A program made the position numbers and the translations under genes. Shown one piece after another: positions 22,901-33,580 of a stretch of DNA of 64,000 nucleotides. How positions within the stretch are numbered: the stretch's first letter is position 1; each line of letters begins with the position of its first letter. Origin of the DNA: Corinectria fuckeliana. Lineage: Eukaryota > Ascomycota > Sordariomycetes > Hypocreales > Nectriaceae. The notes under the pieces were generated by a model. It was given only the letters and a program-made list of their open reading frames with translations. It was not told the DNA's origin and searched no databases. The stretch lies in the NCBI GenBank assembly GCA_019137255.1, contig WPDH01000151.1:1-64000 (forward strand), read 5' to 3'.

Positions 22901-23093
22901 TTCCCGTCGAGGTACCCGCACATTCACGTAGCTTCACCACACGCACTTGCCTGGATCAATTCATGACTGGATAGACCATCGCCGTGGTCCCTAATTCTGT
23001 ACAAGGTCCTGTCGATCATCAAAGTTACTTGATAATCACTGCCAGAAAACCCATCCGTAAAACATCACAACGTCATGAAATCTTCAAATCAAC

Positions 23094-24650
23094 CTAGGCC
23101 GTCTCGGGCTTGCGGCCGTAGACGTAGCGCACCGACATGTACGAGTGCATTTTGCGGTTGCGCAGGGCCTTGCGCATGCCCGCGAGGAAGAGCTGGTACT
23201 CGTCCCTGGGCCAGTTGAGCACCTTGTGCCAGAGGAGGAGGGTGTAGCCTGCAGCCAACGGTCAGAGCGCGTCGTCGCGGAATGGTGCGAGGGTTTCACC
23301 TTCGATGTCGTTCTCCAGCGTCATCTTGACAAAGTTGCCCACCTCGGCGAGCTTGGGATCCTTGGGCCATCCGCCGACGGGGAGCTGCGCACAGCCATTG
23401 TCAGCGCAAGGTATTCGTACCTCGCTCTTCTTGAACGGGGCCGCTGAGAGAGAGAAAGAAAGAATACGTGCCTTGTAGTCGACAACCTTGACGTCTTGGA
23501 AGCCCGCGGCCTGGAGAGCCTTCTCCTGCAGCCCTTCCCGCTGAACAAAGAACGAGCGGCCCATGATCTTGCCGCCGTCGTCGTACAGCTGCTCCCAGGT
23601 CTTGAGGACGGGCTCGAGGTCGGTGGTGCCGTCGTCGCTGTAGAAGTGCACGTCGGCCTCGCACGACTGGACCCAGCCGCCGGGGGCGCAGCAGCGGTAG
23701 GCCTCGGCGAAGAGGCCGTTCCAGTCGCGGATGGCGCCGAACAGGTAGCGCACGTGGACGAAGTCGAAGCAGTCCGTCGTCCACGTCCACGCCAGCGTGG
23801 CGTCGTCGACCTCGAAGCGGACGTTGGGGGGCACCCATCCCGGCTGGCAGGGAGAGAGGTCGGAGCCGACGACGTCGGCGGCGGGGAACTGGTCGGCGAA
23901 GTCACTGGGAGGATTAGGTGAGCGGGGGACGGACTGTTTTGTCCTGAAGTGGGAGGGTTTTTTATACATTGCCCAGATACCTGTGGAGACGTGTTGGTTG
24001 AATGCTGCGGTGTCGGTGCGAGAGGTCGAGGAACGAAAGACATACCAGATCCGGTACCGACATCGAGGACCTTCTATTGCGCAAAACAGTCAACGATACA
24101 ACCCGGATGGACGGCGGGTGCGCATCCGGGGCGACGGACCTGGACATCAGGCCTGATGGGCGCGAGGAAGAGGTTGTTGTCGAGGAGGACGGTGAGGTAG
24201 TGGTGGCTGGGCGGCGACGGTTAGCGACCGGGCAAGGCGGAACGGAGACTTGGCGTCGACCAGGAATCGAAACCGTACGTAATGTCGACCGACTGCAATT
24301 GCTGCTCGTCGTTGGGGGTGAAGTACTCGGTCGGGTGGCGGTCGCTGTGGAACGTGCGGCCCTGGATGGTGCGGTACTCGAGGATGCTGGCCGTCACGGA
24401 GGCGGTTGAGCTGACGCTGGGAGGGAGGAAGAAAAGAAAGAGGCGGTTAGTAGCTGAATGTCGGGTCGATGGAGAAGAGAAGAGTGGCCCTACGCATCAT
24501 CGCCAAGGGCCGAGTCGGCGTCGGCGTTGTCATGGTCGTCCTGAGCGCAAGGTCAGTCGGTGGGTGGATGAACCGTCGTGGGGTTGAAGGTCGGCAGAAG
24601 CGAACCTCGGGGTCATCGGCCGGCTCAATGTGCGGCTGTTGGTCGGCCAT
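23094..24650 (-). CDS. LaeA/UMTA-like SAM-dependent methyltransferase
   Basis: Nine exons give 336 aa: complement(23094..23248, 23300..23384, 23472..23904, 23968..23980, 24046..24073, 24140..24206, 24279..24416, 24494..24540, 24606..24650). The start MADQQPHIEPADDPE precedes EYRTIQGRTFHSDRHPTEYF, typical of the LaeA-like family. SAM motif I reads VLDVGTGSGIWAIDF (101-115). GSDLSPCQPGWVPPNVRFEV and FDFVHVRYLFGAIRDW follow, then APGGWVQ, VPVGGWP-like LPVGGWP and a C-terminal YVYGRKPETA. Relatives are putative regulators or small-molecule methyltransferases; the substrate is unknown. Two oddities: exon 6 is only 13 nt and lies within motif I, and the intron after exon 7 uses a GC donor (AAG|GCACGT). 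No cluster genes are adjacent, so a role in secondary metabolism is not shown. Confidence 0.88.
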
Positions 24651-25069
24651 GATGGGGTGTGTTCAGTTTGCTTGAGAGTGTGAGTGCGTCCAAGTATCGG
24701 TTGGGAGGGAGGGGATGTCAAAGAAGAGATGGACGGACCGAGATGGATGGAGAAGATGGACAAGAACCAGCAGCCGACAGAAGGACAATCAATACCCATT
24801 CGTATCTACCCCATGTTCTTGGGAATGCGGGAAAATCCCACGGCATGGGAACATCGGCCCGGGGCCATTTTCCGGAAGCACATCACCCGGTGGCTGACCT
24901 AGATTACGGGCCGGACCGTTGATATTCCCGATAACCGCCCGATGCCATCGCGAAGGATCAAAATGTCTATTAATTCTTGGAAAGCCCACCCTGTAGTCCA
25001 TCACTATTCCCACTCCAACCCCAGGCCCTACCGCAACATAAAGTCATCTACTCATTTCAGTCCCAACAA
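24651..25069. other. promoter region of the methyltransferase gene
   Basis: About 0.4 kb lies upstream of the methyltransferase ATG and downstream of the F-box gene stop, both on the minus strand. No gene or strong motif is seen. Confidence 0.5.
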
Positions 25070-26560
25070 TCATTCCCCGTCGACGTACTTCTTGCCCCAG
25101 GCCAGCACGCCTTCGATTCGATCCATCCATAGGTCAGAGTCTTCTTCATACCACCTCGGCAACTCGCTGCGCGACATCCGAACCTCGTCCATAAACATCT
25201 GCTCAAACTCTGACAAGATGACGCGAACCGAGTCGCCTCTCGAGACGTACTGGCTTCTGATACTCATAGCCTTTTGGCGCAGCCATGTGTAACGAGGGTC
25301 CCAATCCCAGTCTCTGAAGGTGTGCACTCTTGAGCCCAGGTCGTCCTCCAGCATCTCATGCAGGTCGCGGTACTCGTCTTGTGAGAGCGCCTCCATCGAC
25401 TTGCATATCTTGTACCAGCAGGACAGGCCATGAAGCTCCTTGTCCAGGTCGCCTTGGCCGATGCCCATGTTGCAAATGTCCCGTGTCGCACTAGCTAGGT
25501 TCTCGAAGGCTTGCTGCTCAACTTCATCAATGGCCTGGTACTGGACAAGAAGCCTGACCTTCTCGTCCATCATGTCGGCAACCTCCAGTGAATATATGCC
25601 TTCCCCTGCCGCCGTCGGGTGGAAAAAGTGGTCATAAACGTGTGCGGCGATTGCGGCCGGCTGCGTATGGCAACCCAAAGATCCGAAAACTTGGGCATCC
25701 AGCCAGCTTTTTAGCTGTCCGCTGGGGCTCTCAGCTCGTGCGGTTAGACGGATGTTTTGACGGTCAAGCGCGGCGAGAAGGCATCCCAAGATGGAAGGAG
25801 TGCAGTTCGGTAGTAATGCGAGCTCCAATACCGTTGGAAGCTCGCCGGGAGAAAGTCGAAGGGGTTGATAGACGTCGTGGCCGTTGAATAGAGGGTACTC
25901 TAGTTCCAGGGGTATGACGGCTTCCCGTTCGCACAAGAGGGAAACAAGGCGCGCTGTTGTGTCCATTTCCGATGTGGACATATTTGGTCGTAGTAGGGTG
26001 GGCAACACATGATACATCATCGGACTGGGCTGTACGGCATCAGGATTGAGTTCACAATGACCGTTGCACCATCCTGGACCTGTAGGCTTGTTGGGGTCCG
26101 CTCCGTGATCCAGTAGCCAGCGAGCTGCATGGTAAACTTCTTCAGCCGTGACGCTGCACTCGGCGGTGTTGACAAGCCACAGAGCCGCGACGACGCATGC
26201 CAGCGGCGTTGGGCCACACCGATAGTGTCGCCTATCACACCGAGGCTCGCACGGGCAGCCCTCCCACACGTAGTTGACGGGTGCGGCACCGAACATGGCA
26301 CACCGCTCCATCATGGCGACGTTAGCACCTAGCACGGCGAGGTGAAATGTCTCGTAATCGTAATCCCTGTAGAAACGGGGCCGGGCGGCCTGGAAGAGGC
26401 GGGACGAGGCCATGGCGAGGTTCCTCAGGGAATCCCGGTCGAGAGATTTGCCTTCCACAACGGAGAGGAGTATCTCGCTGGGGAGATCGAGCAGTGGGCA
26501 TTTTCCGGCTTCGGGCTGTGCGAGCTCAGCTCCCGGAGCGGCAATGCCGGGAAATGCCAT
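25070..26560 (-). CDS. F-box protein with ankyrin-like repeat, unknown target
   Basis: A single exon gives 496 aa. The ATG MAFPGIAAPG is the first in frame. An F-box-like segment lies at about 21-65 (CPLLDLPSEILLSVVE, DSLRNLAMASSRLFQAARPR). The stretch YETFHLAVLGANVAMMERCA looks like the first helix pair of an ankyrin repeat, and WLLDHGADPNKPT near 148-160 is a clear ankyrin motif. Between them a cluster of cysteines (102, 104, 108, 115, 122) with His/Arg might bind metal. The C-terminal half is acidic and helical without a recognised domain. Such proteins are usually SCF ubiquitin-ligase adaptors or orphan members of a large fungal family. No signal peptide or membrane segment is visible. 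Function beyond the F-box is not predicted. Confidence 0.75.
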   Translation of the reverse strand: MAFPGIAAPGAELAQPEAGKCPLLDLPSEILLSVVEGKSLDRDSLRNLAMASSRLFQAARPRFYRDYDYETFHLAVLGANVAMMERCAMFGAAPVNYVWEGCPCEPRCDRRHYRCGPTPLACVVAALWLVNTAECSVTAEEVYHAARWLLDHGADPNKPTGPGWCNGHCELNPDAVQPSPMMYHVLPTLLRPNMSTSEMDTTARLVSLLCEREAVIPLELEYPLFNGHDVYQPLRLSPGELPTVLELALLPNCTPSILGCLLAALDRQNIRLTARAESPSGQLKSWLDAQVFGSLGCHTQPAAIAAHVYDHFFHPTAAGEGIYSLEVADMMDEKVRLLVQYQAIDEVEQQAFENLASATRDICNMGIGQGDLDKELHGLSCWYKICKSMEALSQDEYRDLHEMLEDDLGSRVHTFRDWDWDPRYTWLRQKAMSIRSQYVSRGDSVRVILSEFEQMFMDEVRMSRSELPRWYEEDSDLWMDRIEGVLAWGKKYVDGE

Positions 26561-28140
26561 GTCGTTGGGGTTTGCTTTTCAAAGATGGAAGCTGACCGAC
26601 GGATTTATTGAAGATGGACGTTGGTTGACGGAGGAGGGTTTGAGCGTGTAAGGATGAGGGAGGGGGCTAAAGTTGGGTGCCTGTGCTGGTCTCAAATATC
26701 AGGCACGCCCGTGACAAAGGAAGGAGCAGCTACCAGCAGCAACAGAGAAAAGACGTTGGTTACTTCTCCAGCCTGTGCAGCCTCTGTCGAAAGAACCCAC
26801 CTTCCGCACAAGGTATCTCTTTACTTAATTAATACCTACCTCAAGTAGTACCTGCCCGCATGCTACTTGTTGGAAACGGGCAGGATTGGCCATGCTCTTC
26901 TCCCAACAACAGGATACTAGTACCTTGCGCTGTCGGATGGTACCTTACGTATCTGAGATAAGCAATACCAACCGTTAAGGTACCCCATACACAAACAAAG
27001 GGCCCTTTCCAGAGTTGACGTTGCCTGCCCAAAGAGCAGAACTGGCGTGGTTGAGTAAAACCACTTTTCTCGGGCCTGATTCGTCGCCTCAGGTTATCCC
27101 GCAGCGCATGCTCTTGATTCGCCGGAGCGCACTTGACGCGTAGTGCCGAGATTGGGCGGCCCTTGATCATGAGGCTCGGGACTTTTGGCAACGTAGGTAC
27201 CCTACTAGCTTTGTTGCTGTCAGCACTTTCACTCTAAAGAGAAAGAGAGAGAGAGAGAGAGAAGGGTTCGCAAATTGCTCCGCCCATAGGTGGATTATTG
27301 ATTCTGGCTTTGGGCGGGCTCGGCACGACTGCCCCCGATGTTCCTTCAATCCCAGGTGACAGTCGAGGAGACAGGATCGAACCAGACGGAGAAGTAACGA
27401 GGCAATGAGCCCAAGTACGCCTTGAATCCAGTACGTAAACTGCCTCATGGCGGACAGTGTGTTGGTCTTCCATGATCTGCCAAGCCGGGAGATGGGGAGT
27501 TCCAGGTAGCCGGTAACACGACAATGTTGCAACGACGAGTCCGCAGGCCCATGTATCCATCACATGACATGGAGCACCGGTGCTCCGTCTAATCCATGGT
27601 CAACTCTGTAAATGGCGATTGGGTCAGCCATCCTTGAAACCGCCTCTAAGGTGGACACGACAGGACAGTCCACTTGGCCCCCGGATCTAACCACAACCAA
27701 GCCGTCGGTTTCACCACAACACCCCTACTATGTAGCTAGCAGAGAACATCAGCCCAGAAGCAAAGTCGTCTTTCCCACCTATCCCCTCCCGTCCCCTCCA
27801 TTTTTCCAGCCTTTTCTCGAAATAAGCCAGGGGCCCGTCGGTCATGAAACCCCATGCCTCGAAAATCCCGACGGGACCCTTGCGCCAATCCCCGTTTTCC
27901 CACGAATCACGGCCCTCCACCGCGCCCGAATGGGAAACATGGCCCGGTGCGCACCCGCGGCGTCGGGATCTAGGCTCAAGCGCTCACCACTAGGGCAAAC
28001 TCGAACTAACTGGTTCCGCTTCAACTTCTAAGCCATTCACCCCAGGCCCGAACTGGTGGCAGTGCCGCCAACGCCGCGCCAGGAAGGGAGACTCTGCCGA
28101 GATGAACTGCTCGTGGTGGAATGAAAGGGCCGTTGCGAAG

Positions 28141-28160
28141 GGGGGGGGGAGGGGGGGGGG
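28141..28160 (+). repeat. G9-A-G10 homopurine tract
   Basis: Nineteen G interrupted by one A lie about 290 nt upstream of the pectin lyase ATG and 70 nt upstream of its TATA element. It could form a G-quadruplex on the plus strand, or be a slippage-prone homopolymer with an uncertain base count. Confidence 0.7.
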
Positions 28161-28230
28161 ACTTACAGGCTGGGTCTAGACTCGACGGGGTTGATGTTGA
28201 GGTTGAGGTTGAAGCTGAGGTTGAAGGGAG

Positions 28231-28236
28231 TATATA
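28231..28236 (+). promoter_or_regulatory. TATA element of pectin lyase gene
   Basis: TATATA lies 219 nt before the ATG and directly after the GTTGAG hexamer repeat. A CT-rich run begins about 60-90 nt downstream, as expected of a start region. No other TATA candidate is closer. Confidence 0.45.
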
Positions 28237-28449
28237 GATGGACGTACGGACGGCCTCAAGAAAAAGAAGATTCCTGTTTCGAACCATCCTCTTTCCGTCT
28301 ATTCGTCCTTCTTTCTTCTTTCTTCTATTTCCCTTACCGACAGCCTAGGTTCTGTCTGGTATTGCTTTGTGTATATCCCCCCTCTCCCCCCTTTCTTTCC
28401 AGCAACTCCCATCCTTCGGGTCGACTTCCCCAGCATCCCACCAGCAACC

Positions 28450-29589
28450 ATGAAGACCGCCGTGCTCACGTCGCTCTTCGCGGCGCTCCTCGTCCGCACC
28501 GCCGCGGCCGTGGGCGTCACCGGCGCCGCCGAGGGCTTCGCCAAGGGCGTTACCGGCGGCGGCTCGGCGACCCCCGTGTACCCCTCGACCACGGCCGAGC
28601 TCGTCTCGTACCTGGGCGACAGCTCGGCGCGCGTCATCGTCCTGCAGAAGACGTTCGACTTCACCGGGCTCGAGGGCACGACCACGGCGACGGGCTGCGC
28701 GCCCTGGGGCACCGGGTCGGCGTGCCAGCTCGCCATCAACCAGAACTCGTGGTGCGACAACTACCAGGCGACGGCCAAGAAGGTCACGGTCAAGTACGAC
28801 AACGCCGGCAAGCTGGGCATCACCGTCAAGAGCAACAAGTCCATCATCGGCGTGGGCTCCAAGGGCGTCATCAAGGGCAAGGGCCTGCGCATCGTCAGCG
28901 GCGCCAAGAACATCATCATCCAGAACATCCACATCACCGACCTGAACCCCAGCCTGGTCTGGGGCGGCGACGGCATCACCATCAACGACGCCGACCTGAT
29001 CTGGATCGACCACGTCACCACCTCGCTCATGGGCCGCCAGCACATCGTCCTCGGCACGTCGGCCAGCAACCGCGTCACCATCTCCAACTGCGACATCGAC
29101 GGCACCACGTCGTGGTCGCCCAACTGCGACACCTACCACTACTGGGGCGTGTACTTTGCCGGCTCGGGCGACCTCGTCACCTTCAAGAACAACTACATCC
29201 ACCACACGTCGGGCCGCAGCCCCAAGATCGCCGGCAACACCCTGCTCCACGCCGTCAACAACTACTGGTACGACAACAACGGCCACGGCTTCGAGATCGA
29301 CTCGGGCGCCATGGTCCTGGCCGAGGGCAACGTCTTCCAGAACGTCGCCGTCCCCGTCGAGGCCGGCGGCGCCGGCAGGCTCTTCGGCAGCCCTACCACC
29401 TCCGCCAACACCGTCTGCAAGTCGTACCTCGGCCACAACTGCGAGGTCAACGGCTTCGGCACCTCGGGCACTCTCGGCGGCACCGACTCCAGCTTCATCT
29501 CCAACTTCTCTGGCAAGAACGTCGCCGCTGCCACCACCTACACCGTCGCCAAGACTGTCAAGGACACCGCTGGCTTTGGAAACATCTAA
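28450..29589 (+). CDS. secreted pectin lyase, polysaccharide lyase family 1
   Basis: A single exon of 379 aa matches the usual length of fungal pectin lyases. The signal peptide MKTAVLTSLFAALLVRTAAA would be cleaved at about residue 20, followed by VGVTGAAEGFAKGVTGGG. Family landmarks include VYPSTTAELVSYLGDSSARV, GCAPWGTGSACQLAINQNSW, NKSIIGVGSKGVIKGKGLRI, WGGDGITINDADLIWIDHVT and HHTSGRSPKIAGNTLLHAVN. Arg256 in SGRSPK is the likely catalytic arginine. The enzyme cuts methyl-esterified homogalacturonan by beta-elimination outside the cell. The Trp-rich, Cys-containing pattern and absence of pectate-lyase calcium aspartates point to pectin rather than pectate lyase. Codon use is strongly C-ending, a sign of high expression. 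Induction by pectin and carbon repression are family expectations only. Confidence 0.95.
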   Translation: MKTAVLTSLFAALLVRTAAAVGVTGAAEGFAKGVTGGGSATPVYPSTTAELVSYLGDSSARVIVLQKTFDFTGLEGTTTATGCAPWGTGSACQLAINQNSWCDNYQATAKKVTVKYDNAGKLGITVKSNKSIIGVGSKGVIKGKGLRIVSGAKNIIIQNIHITDLNPSLVWGGDGITINDADLIWIDHVTTSLMGRQHIVLGTSASNRVTISNCDIDGTTSWSPNCDTYHYWGVYFAGSGDLVTFKNNYIHHTSGRSPKIAGNTLLHAVNNYWYDNNGHGFEIDSGAMVLAEGNVFQNVAVPVEAGGAGRLFGSPTTSANTVCKSYLGHNCEVNGFGTSGTLGGTDSSFISNFSGKNVAAATTYTVAKTVKDTAGFGNI

Positions 29590-30148
29590 GCGCCCTCGTA
29601 AGGACGCGGTGATGAGTATGAGTAGGAGTAAGAGTAGGAGTAGGAAAGCAGCCACTGGTCTGGACCAGCATTTATTCCATGTATATATACCTCGCACGGC
29701 CGAGTACCTATAGAGGGCCTATTTGTAAATTCTTAAGTACGCCTAAACCCCAATGTTCTCGTCTAGTCTGTCAGTGGGTGTAAGTCAGGGAAGTGTAAGT
29801 CCGGTCAGTCATGTAGACAGTAGACTTGTCTTGTAGTGTGGCCTTCATTGTGAGACATGCCAACAGGAACTACAAATATAGCAAACACCTAATAAACGAC
29901 CAAACCCCATGCCGGACATCGCCAATGAAAGCAGTAAAAGACAAATGCCAATATGTGTGTGAACCCCTGTGTGCTCTCTCCACCCGAGCCGATCATCGGA
30001 AATCCGAACCCAGATAAATCATGCAATCTTCATCGAACCGCGAATGTAGCAATATATATAATGCAAGCCAATATTAGGAAATTTCAACAACGCAATCCTT
30101 CTCAACCTCAAGCTCCCTCCCTATGCCGCTCGGCTAAAATGATGAAAA
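29590..30148. other. gap between convergent pectin lyase and VNX1-like genes
   Basis: This holds two 3' regions. An AGTAGG-type microrepeat (about 29611-29645) follows the pectin lyase stop. Otherwise it is AT-richer, with no gene. Confidence 0.5.
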
Positions 30149-33100
30149 TCACGCTTGAAACGCCGGGCCACTCGTCGACCTGCCGATCGTCTTGAAGCTT
30201 TGGTAATTGCCGTCTTCTCCCATGGTATCAAATCGCTGCATTCCCATCACATCCGATGTGTACCCGCTGAAGTAGTATCCGATGATCACCACCAGGTACG
30301 TCAGGATCAGGATGCTGCCCTTGAAGTAGTTGCTCTTGCCTTCGCCGTACATGTAGCTGAGCAGGAAAACGCAGAGGATGATGGTAACCATGTCCCACTG
30401 CGGGAACAGAAGCGAGAATGTGTACTGTGTCGGGTCACCTCCGGCGGGAACGCCCGGCCAGAATGCCGAGTAGAAGACCAGGGCGGGGATCTGAAGAAGG
30501 CAGACCTGCAGGGCATAGGCAGAGCCGATTTCCATTGACAGGGCAATATTTCCGTTCATGGCAAAAGAGATGGCGTTCTGCTCACAGGTTAGCTCACATC
30601 CGCAAAAACATATCGTCAGGCTTGCAGGATCTTACCAAAAACTCGGTTGTGTTGGGGACCAGGGCGAACAAGGTGACACCCAGGAACTTCTGGTCAATGG
30701 CAAAGTTCTCCAAGACAACATCCACAGTGTCGACCAGAATCTCGGCAATGATGGCATAAAGGAGGGTGGCACCAAGTAGAATGATGGCACTCTTGGCTCG
30801 GCTCCAGTTGGGCGCATCATGACCGTGACCGTGCGCCTCTGTTGGCGGGGCGTCAGTGGGCTCACCCTCCGGATACGCAGGCTGACGGACGGGAGCTTGA
30901 GGACGAGGAGTGGCAGGCATAGCAGACGGTCGTCGGGAATGGCGGTCGCGGGAAGCAATGGCAGCTGCTGTTGCAGCAATCTCGGCCACCTCTCGAGCCA
31001 GCAGCTTGTTGTCGGCATCGCTCAGGCCAGGGAAATGCATAGCGGAGCGAGCGCTCTCGCCACCACTCGACCTGGGAGGGACGACATGCGGAGTAGACGG
31101 AGCACCGTTCGGAGGCGCAGCGGCCTGGCCTGCGGTGGAGCTTTGACGGGAGGACTCGTCGTTCAGGCCGACTTGCTTCAAGGACTGTCCAAGGATGCGC
31201 TTGTAGAGGTGCGAGTCGCGAATCTCGGAGCCGGTGGTCTCTGCTGTAGGTGCTGTAGGTGCTGGATGAGCTTGCGAAGGCCGAATACTAGAGGAATGCA
31301 TGTGATCCTCGTGTCGCTTCTCGTCAATCTCAGCGTTCCAAATCACAGCCGCGTGGGTCCGAAGCGTAAACCAGAGACCGATGAGGTACGACAAGAACAG
31401 CAAGGTCGCAGCCATGTAGCAGTATGGGCGGACGGCTTCCAGATAGAACCGGTCTGCGAGGTTGGGAGACTGGGAGAAGTAGCAACGCCGGCAATCTCGG
31501 CCATTGTCGCCAAGGCCAAAATCCTCGCATTCCAGGCAGTTGAGCTCGTGGGTGCCATAGATTTGGTAGAACAGGGTTGGGCCAAAGGCACCAACGACAG
31601 CGAAGAGCAGCATCGTGGACGTGACGCCAGCGGACCTGGCGTTGAAACGCTGCGTCTTTCGCTTCAGGGCACCGAAGCACATCGAGATACCGGGCAAGAA
31701 TAGGATGCCTGCGAAGATGCTGCCGACGATGCTTCCCTCGACGAGCCGCCCCTTGCCCTGGGTCAAGGCAACACAATAGAGGAAGACTTCCACAACAGTG
31801 GCGAAAAAGGCATTGATCGCAGCGCCGACGCCCATTGAGGACTGGGCAGAAATGGACGCGACGGCCTGCCCAATGAAGTAGGCTAGAGGGATAATGGACA
31901 GTAGGCCAGCCGTAAAGAGAAAGGCCGGAGAGGTGAGGTAGTTTTCGACATGTAGAATACCATCAAGGACCATCCAGTCGAAAATGACAAGGATGACAAC
32001 AGCCATGAGGTTGATGAGGAAAATGTTGGTTCCGTCCACAGTGTACTTCCAGTACCGGGAGCCCACAGCGCGGTATGTGCACAGGAGGATGGTTGAACTC
32101 GGAGCATCTTCCATGCGAGCGTATCTAATGTCATCCTCAAAAGAAAGAGCCAGAGGGTGACGTCGGAGGTGATCGAAAAGGAGGAACGTAGTCTTGCCCA
32201 TAGGGATCCAGAAGACCAAGAACCAGCAGATACCAGAGACGATGATGAGGCAAGGCGAAATCATGAAGTAGAAGAAGACGAAGAAGATGACTCGTCCGAT
32301 ATTCCACTGTCCGCGTCCAAACAAGCGTCGCTTGCTAGAAGGGAGATCACTAGAGTCAGGGCGTCTGCCACGGCCAAGCAGACTCTCAGTCTCGCTGGGA
32401 TCGGACTCAATGCTCCTCCTCGAACGACCGACGATGGAGCGGCTGCGATCCGGGCCGAAGAAGAGTCTACCATACTCAAGATCGCCGCTCTGCCATTGTT
32501 CGTACTCAGAAATACTCCTGCCCTCGTCTTGGTCCTCGTCCAGGTACGCCTCATCCTTCTCAAGACGTACAAACTTGCCAAAGGGGTAAAACAGGTATCC
32601 AGTCAAACCCCAGAGAACAGTCCCATACTCTCTCCCGCTAGGCGCAGCAGCGAAGAGCAGACAAGTAATAGCACCGAGGGCAGCGATCGAGGCCATCCAC
32701 CAACCGAAGAGGAAGGTCCAGAGCAGGTTAAAGACGAGCAGCCAGCTGTTCACTCTTCCGCCAGGGGCGGAGTGGATATCTGCTTGGGCGAATTTCTGGA
32801 TGGACCGATCCTTCTTGTACAATGCCGGCTTCCACACTCGAATACCAAAGGGATGGGTCTGGTTGATGGCCTGCTGTCGGTCTTTGAGTGTGAAGCTTTC
32901 GGCATCGCTGACCTCGCCGTCAGAGTTGCAGTCGACATGATCCTCAAGAGGAAGCTCCTCGCCGTCGTCCTCATCAGCGTCGGCACCACTAGTGTCTTCG
33001 TCTTCGGGTTCTTCGTCGAGATCGTCATCTTCGTGGCGAGAGTGCACACGGGATAGCTGGGTGGTGAGCGGCGGTCGGCGGCGGCCCACGTGACTATGTT

Positions 33101-33580
33101 GTCGCTGGCTAGCATCTTGCTCTACCTCGTGAGGCTCGTCGTCAACGGAGAAGATACTGCCACGGTGAGGCGTGGTGGAGGGGCGACGGGGCAAGCCGGG
33201 TTTTCGAAGTCGCGTAACTGATCGAACTCGTTCGGGGCCTTTGGGGGGGCGCGGAGTCTGCGAGGATCGAGCTTGGGAACCTTCGGCGGGCGGGTGGCTA
33301 GGCGTCGTAGAACCGATGGAGCCTGTGAAGTGAAGCAAACATAAGCTTCATCGCGCGTGAATCGTTAGTAGGTTAGGGCAGACCTACCGTAATTTCCTTC
33401 GGGCCTCCGTCGGACGGTGTCGGTGGACTGGAAGCTCTCAGAGAGGCCGTCGTCATCGCCCTGTGCGGGAGGCTCGGGTCGGGAGAGAGGATTGTTCCTG
33501 GTGTCTGCAGGCGAAGTTGCGCTGGAGGAGTCGCCGACATGGTGCGCCGTCGCAGAGCTTTCTCGACTTGAAGAGTCCAT
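30149..33580 (-). CDS. VNX1: VNX1-like vacuolar cation/H+ exchanger (CaCA/CAX family)
   Basis: Three exons, complement(30149..30577, 30636..33322, 33388..33580), give 1102 aa. A long disordered, acidic N terminus (about 1-230, with DLDEEPEDEDTSGADADEDD) precedes a many-spanning membrane protein. The first alpha repeat reads GVGAAINAFFATVVEVFLY and RLVEGSIVGSIFAGILFLPG. A Cys-rich loop (LECEDFG...CRRC) and a cytosolic Ser/Pro-rich loop follow. The second alpha repeat is VPNTTEFLNAISFAMNGNIA and is split by the last intron exactly at TEFL|NAI. The large N terminus and DUF-type central part match yeast Vnx1 (vacuolar Na+/K+/H+ exchanger) rather than the 400-aa Vcx1. Ion preference cannot be read from sequence. 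It likely resides in the vacuolar or ER membrane. Confidence 0.88.

Larger units (their letters stand above)
26561..28449. other. divergent promoter region, F-box gene / pectin lyase
   Basis: No gene is supported in 1.9 kb. It contains a GA microsatellite (about 27245-27262), TACTTAATTAATACCTACCT-like motifs near 26820, a G tract at 28141-28160, an imperfect GTTGAG hexamer repeat (28189-28226) and a TATA element at 28231. The pectin lyase 5' leader (about 28290-28449) is pyrimidine-rich. Confidence 0.6.

Noticed and set aside
22541..22927. 128-codon minus-strand frame opposite the possible short transcript
   Set aside because: No domain, no promoter or splice signals on that strand; composition looks random.
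20519..29589. Secondary-metabolite cluster around the LaeA-like methyltransferase
   Set aside because: No synthase, P450, dehydrogenase or pathway regulator lies next to it; neighbours are unrelated.
28345..29697. 450-codon minus-strand frame antisense to pectin lyase
   Set aside because: It mirrors the C-ending codon bias of the real gene; the product is Val/Asp/Gly-rich without domains.
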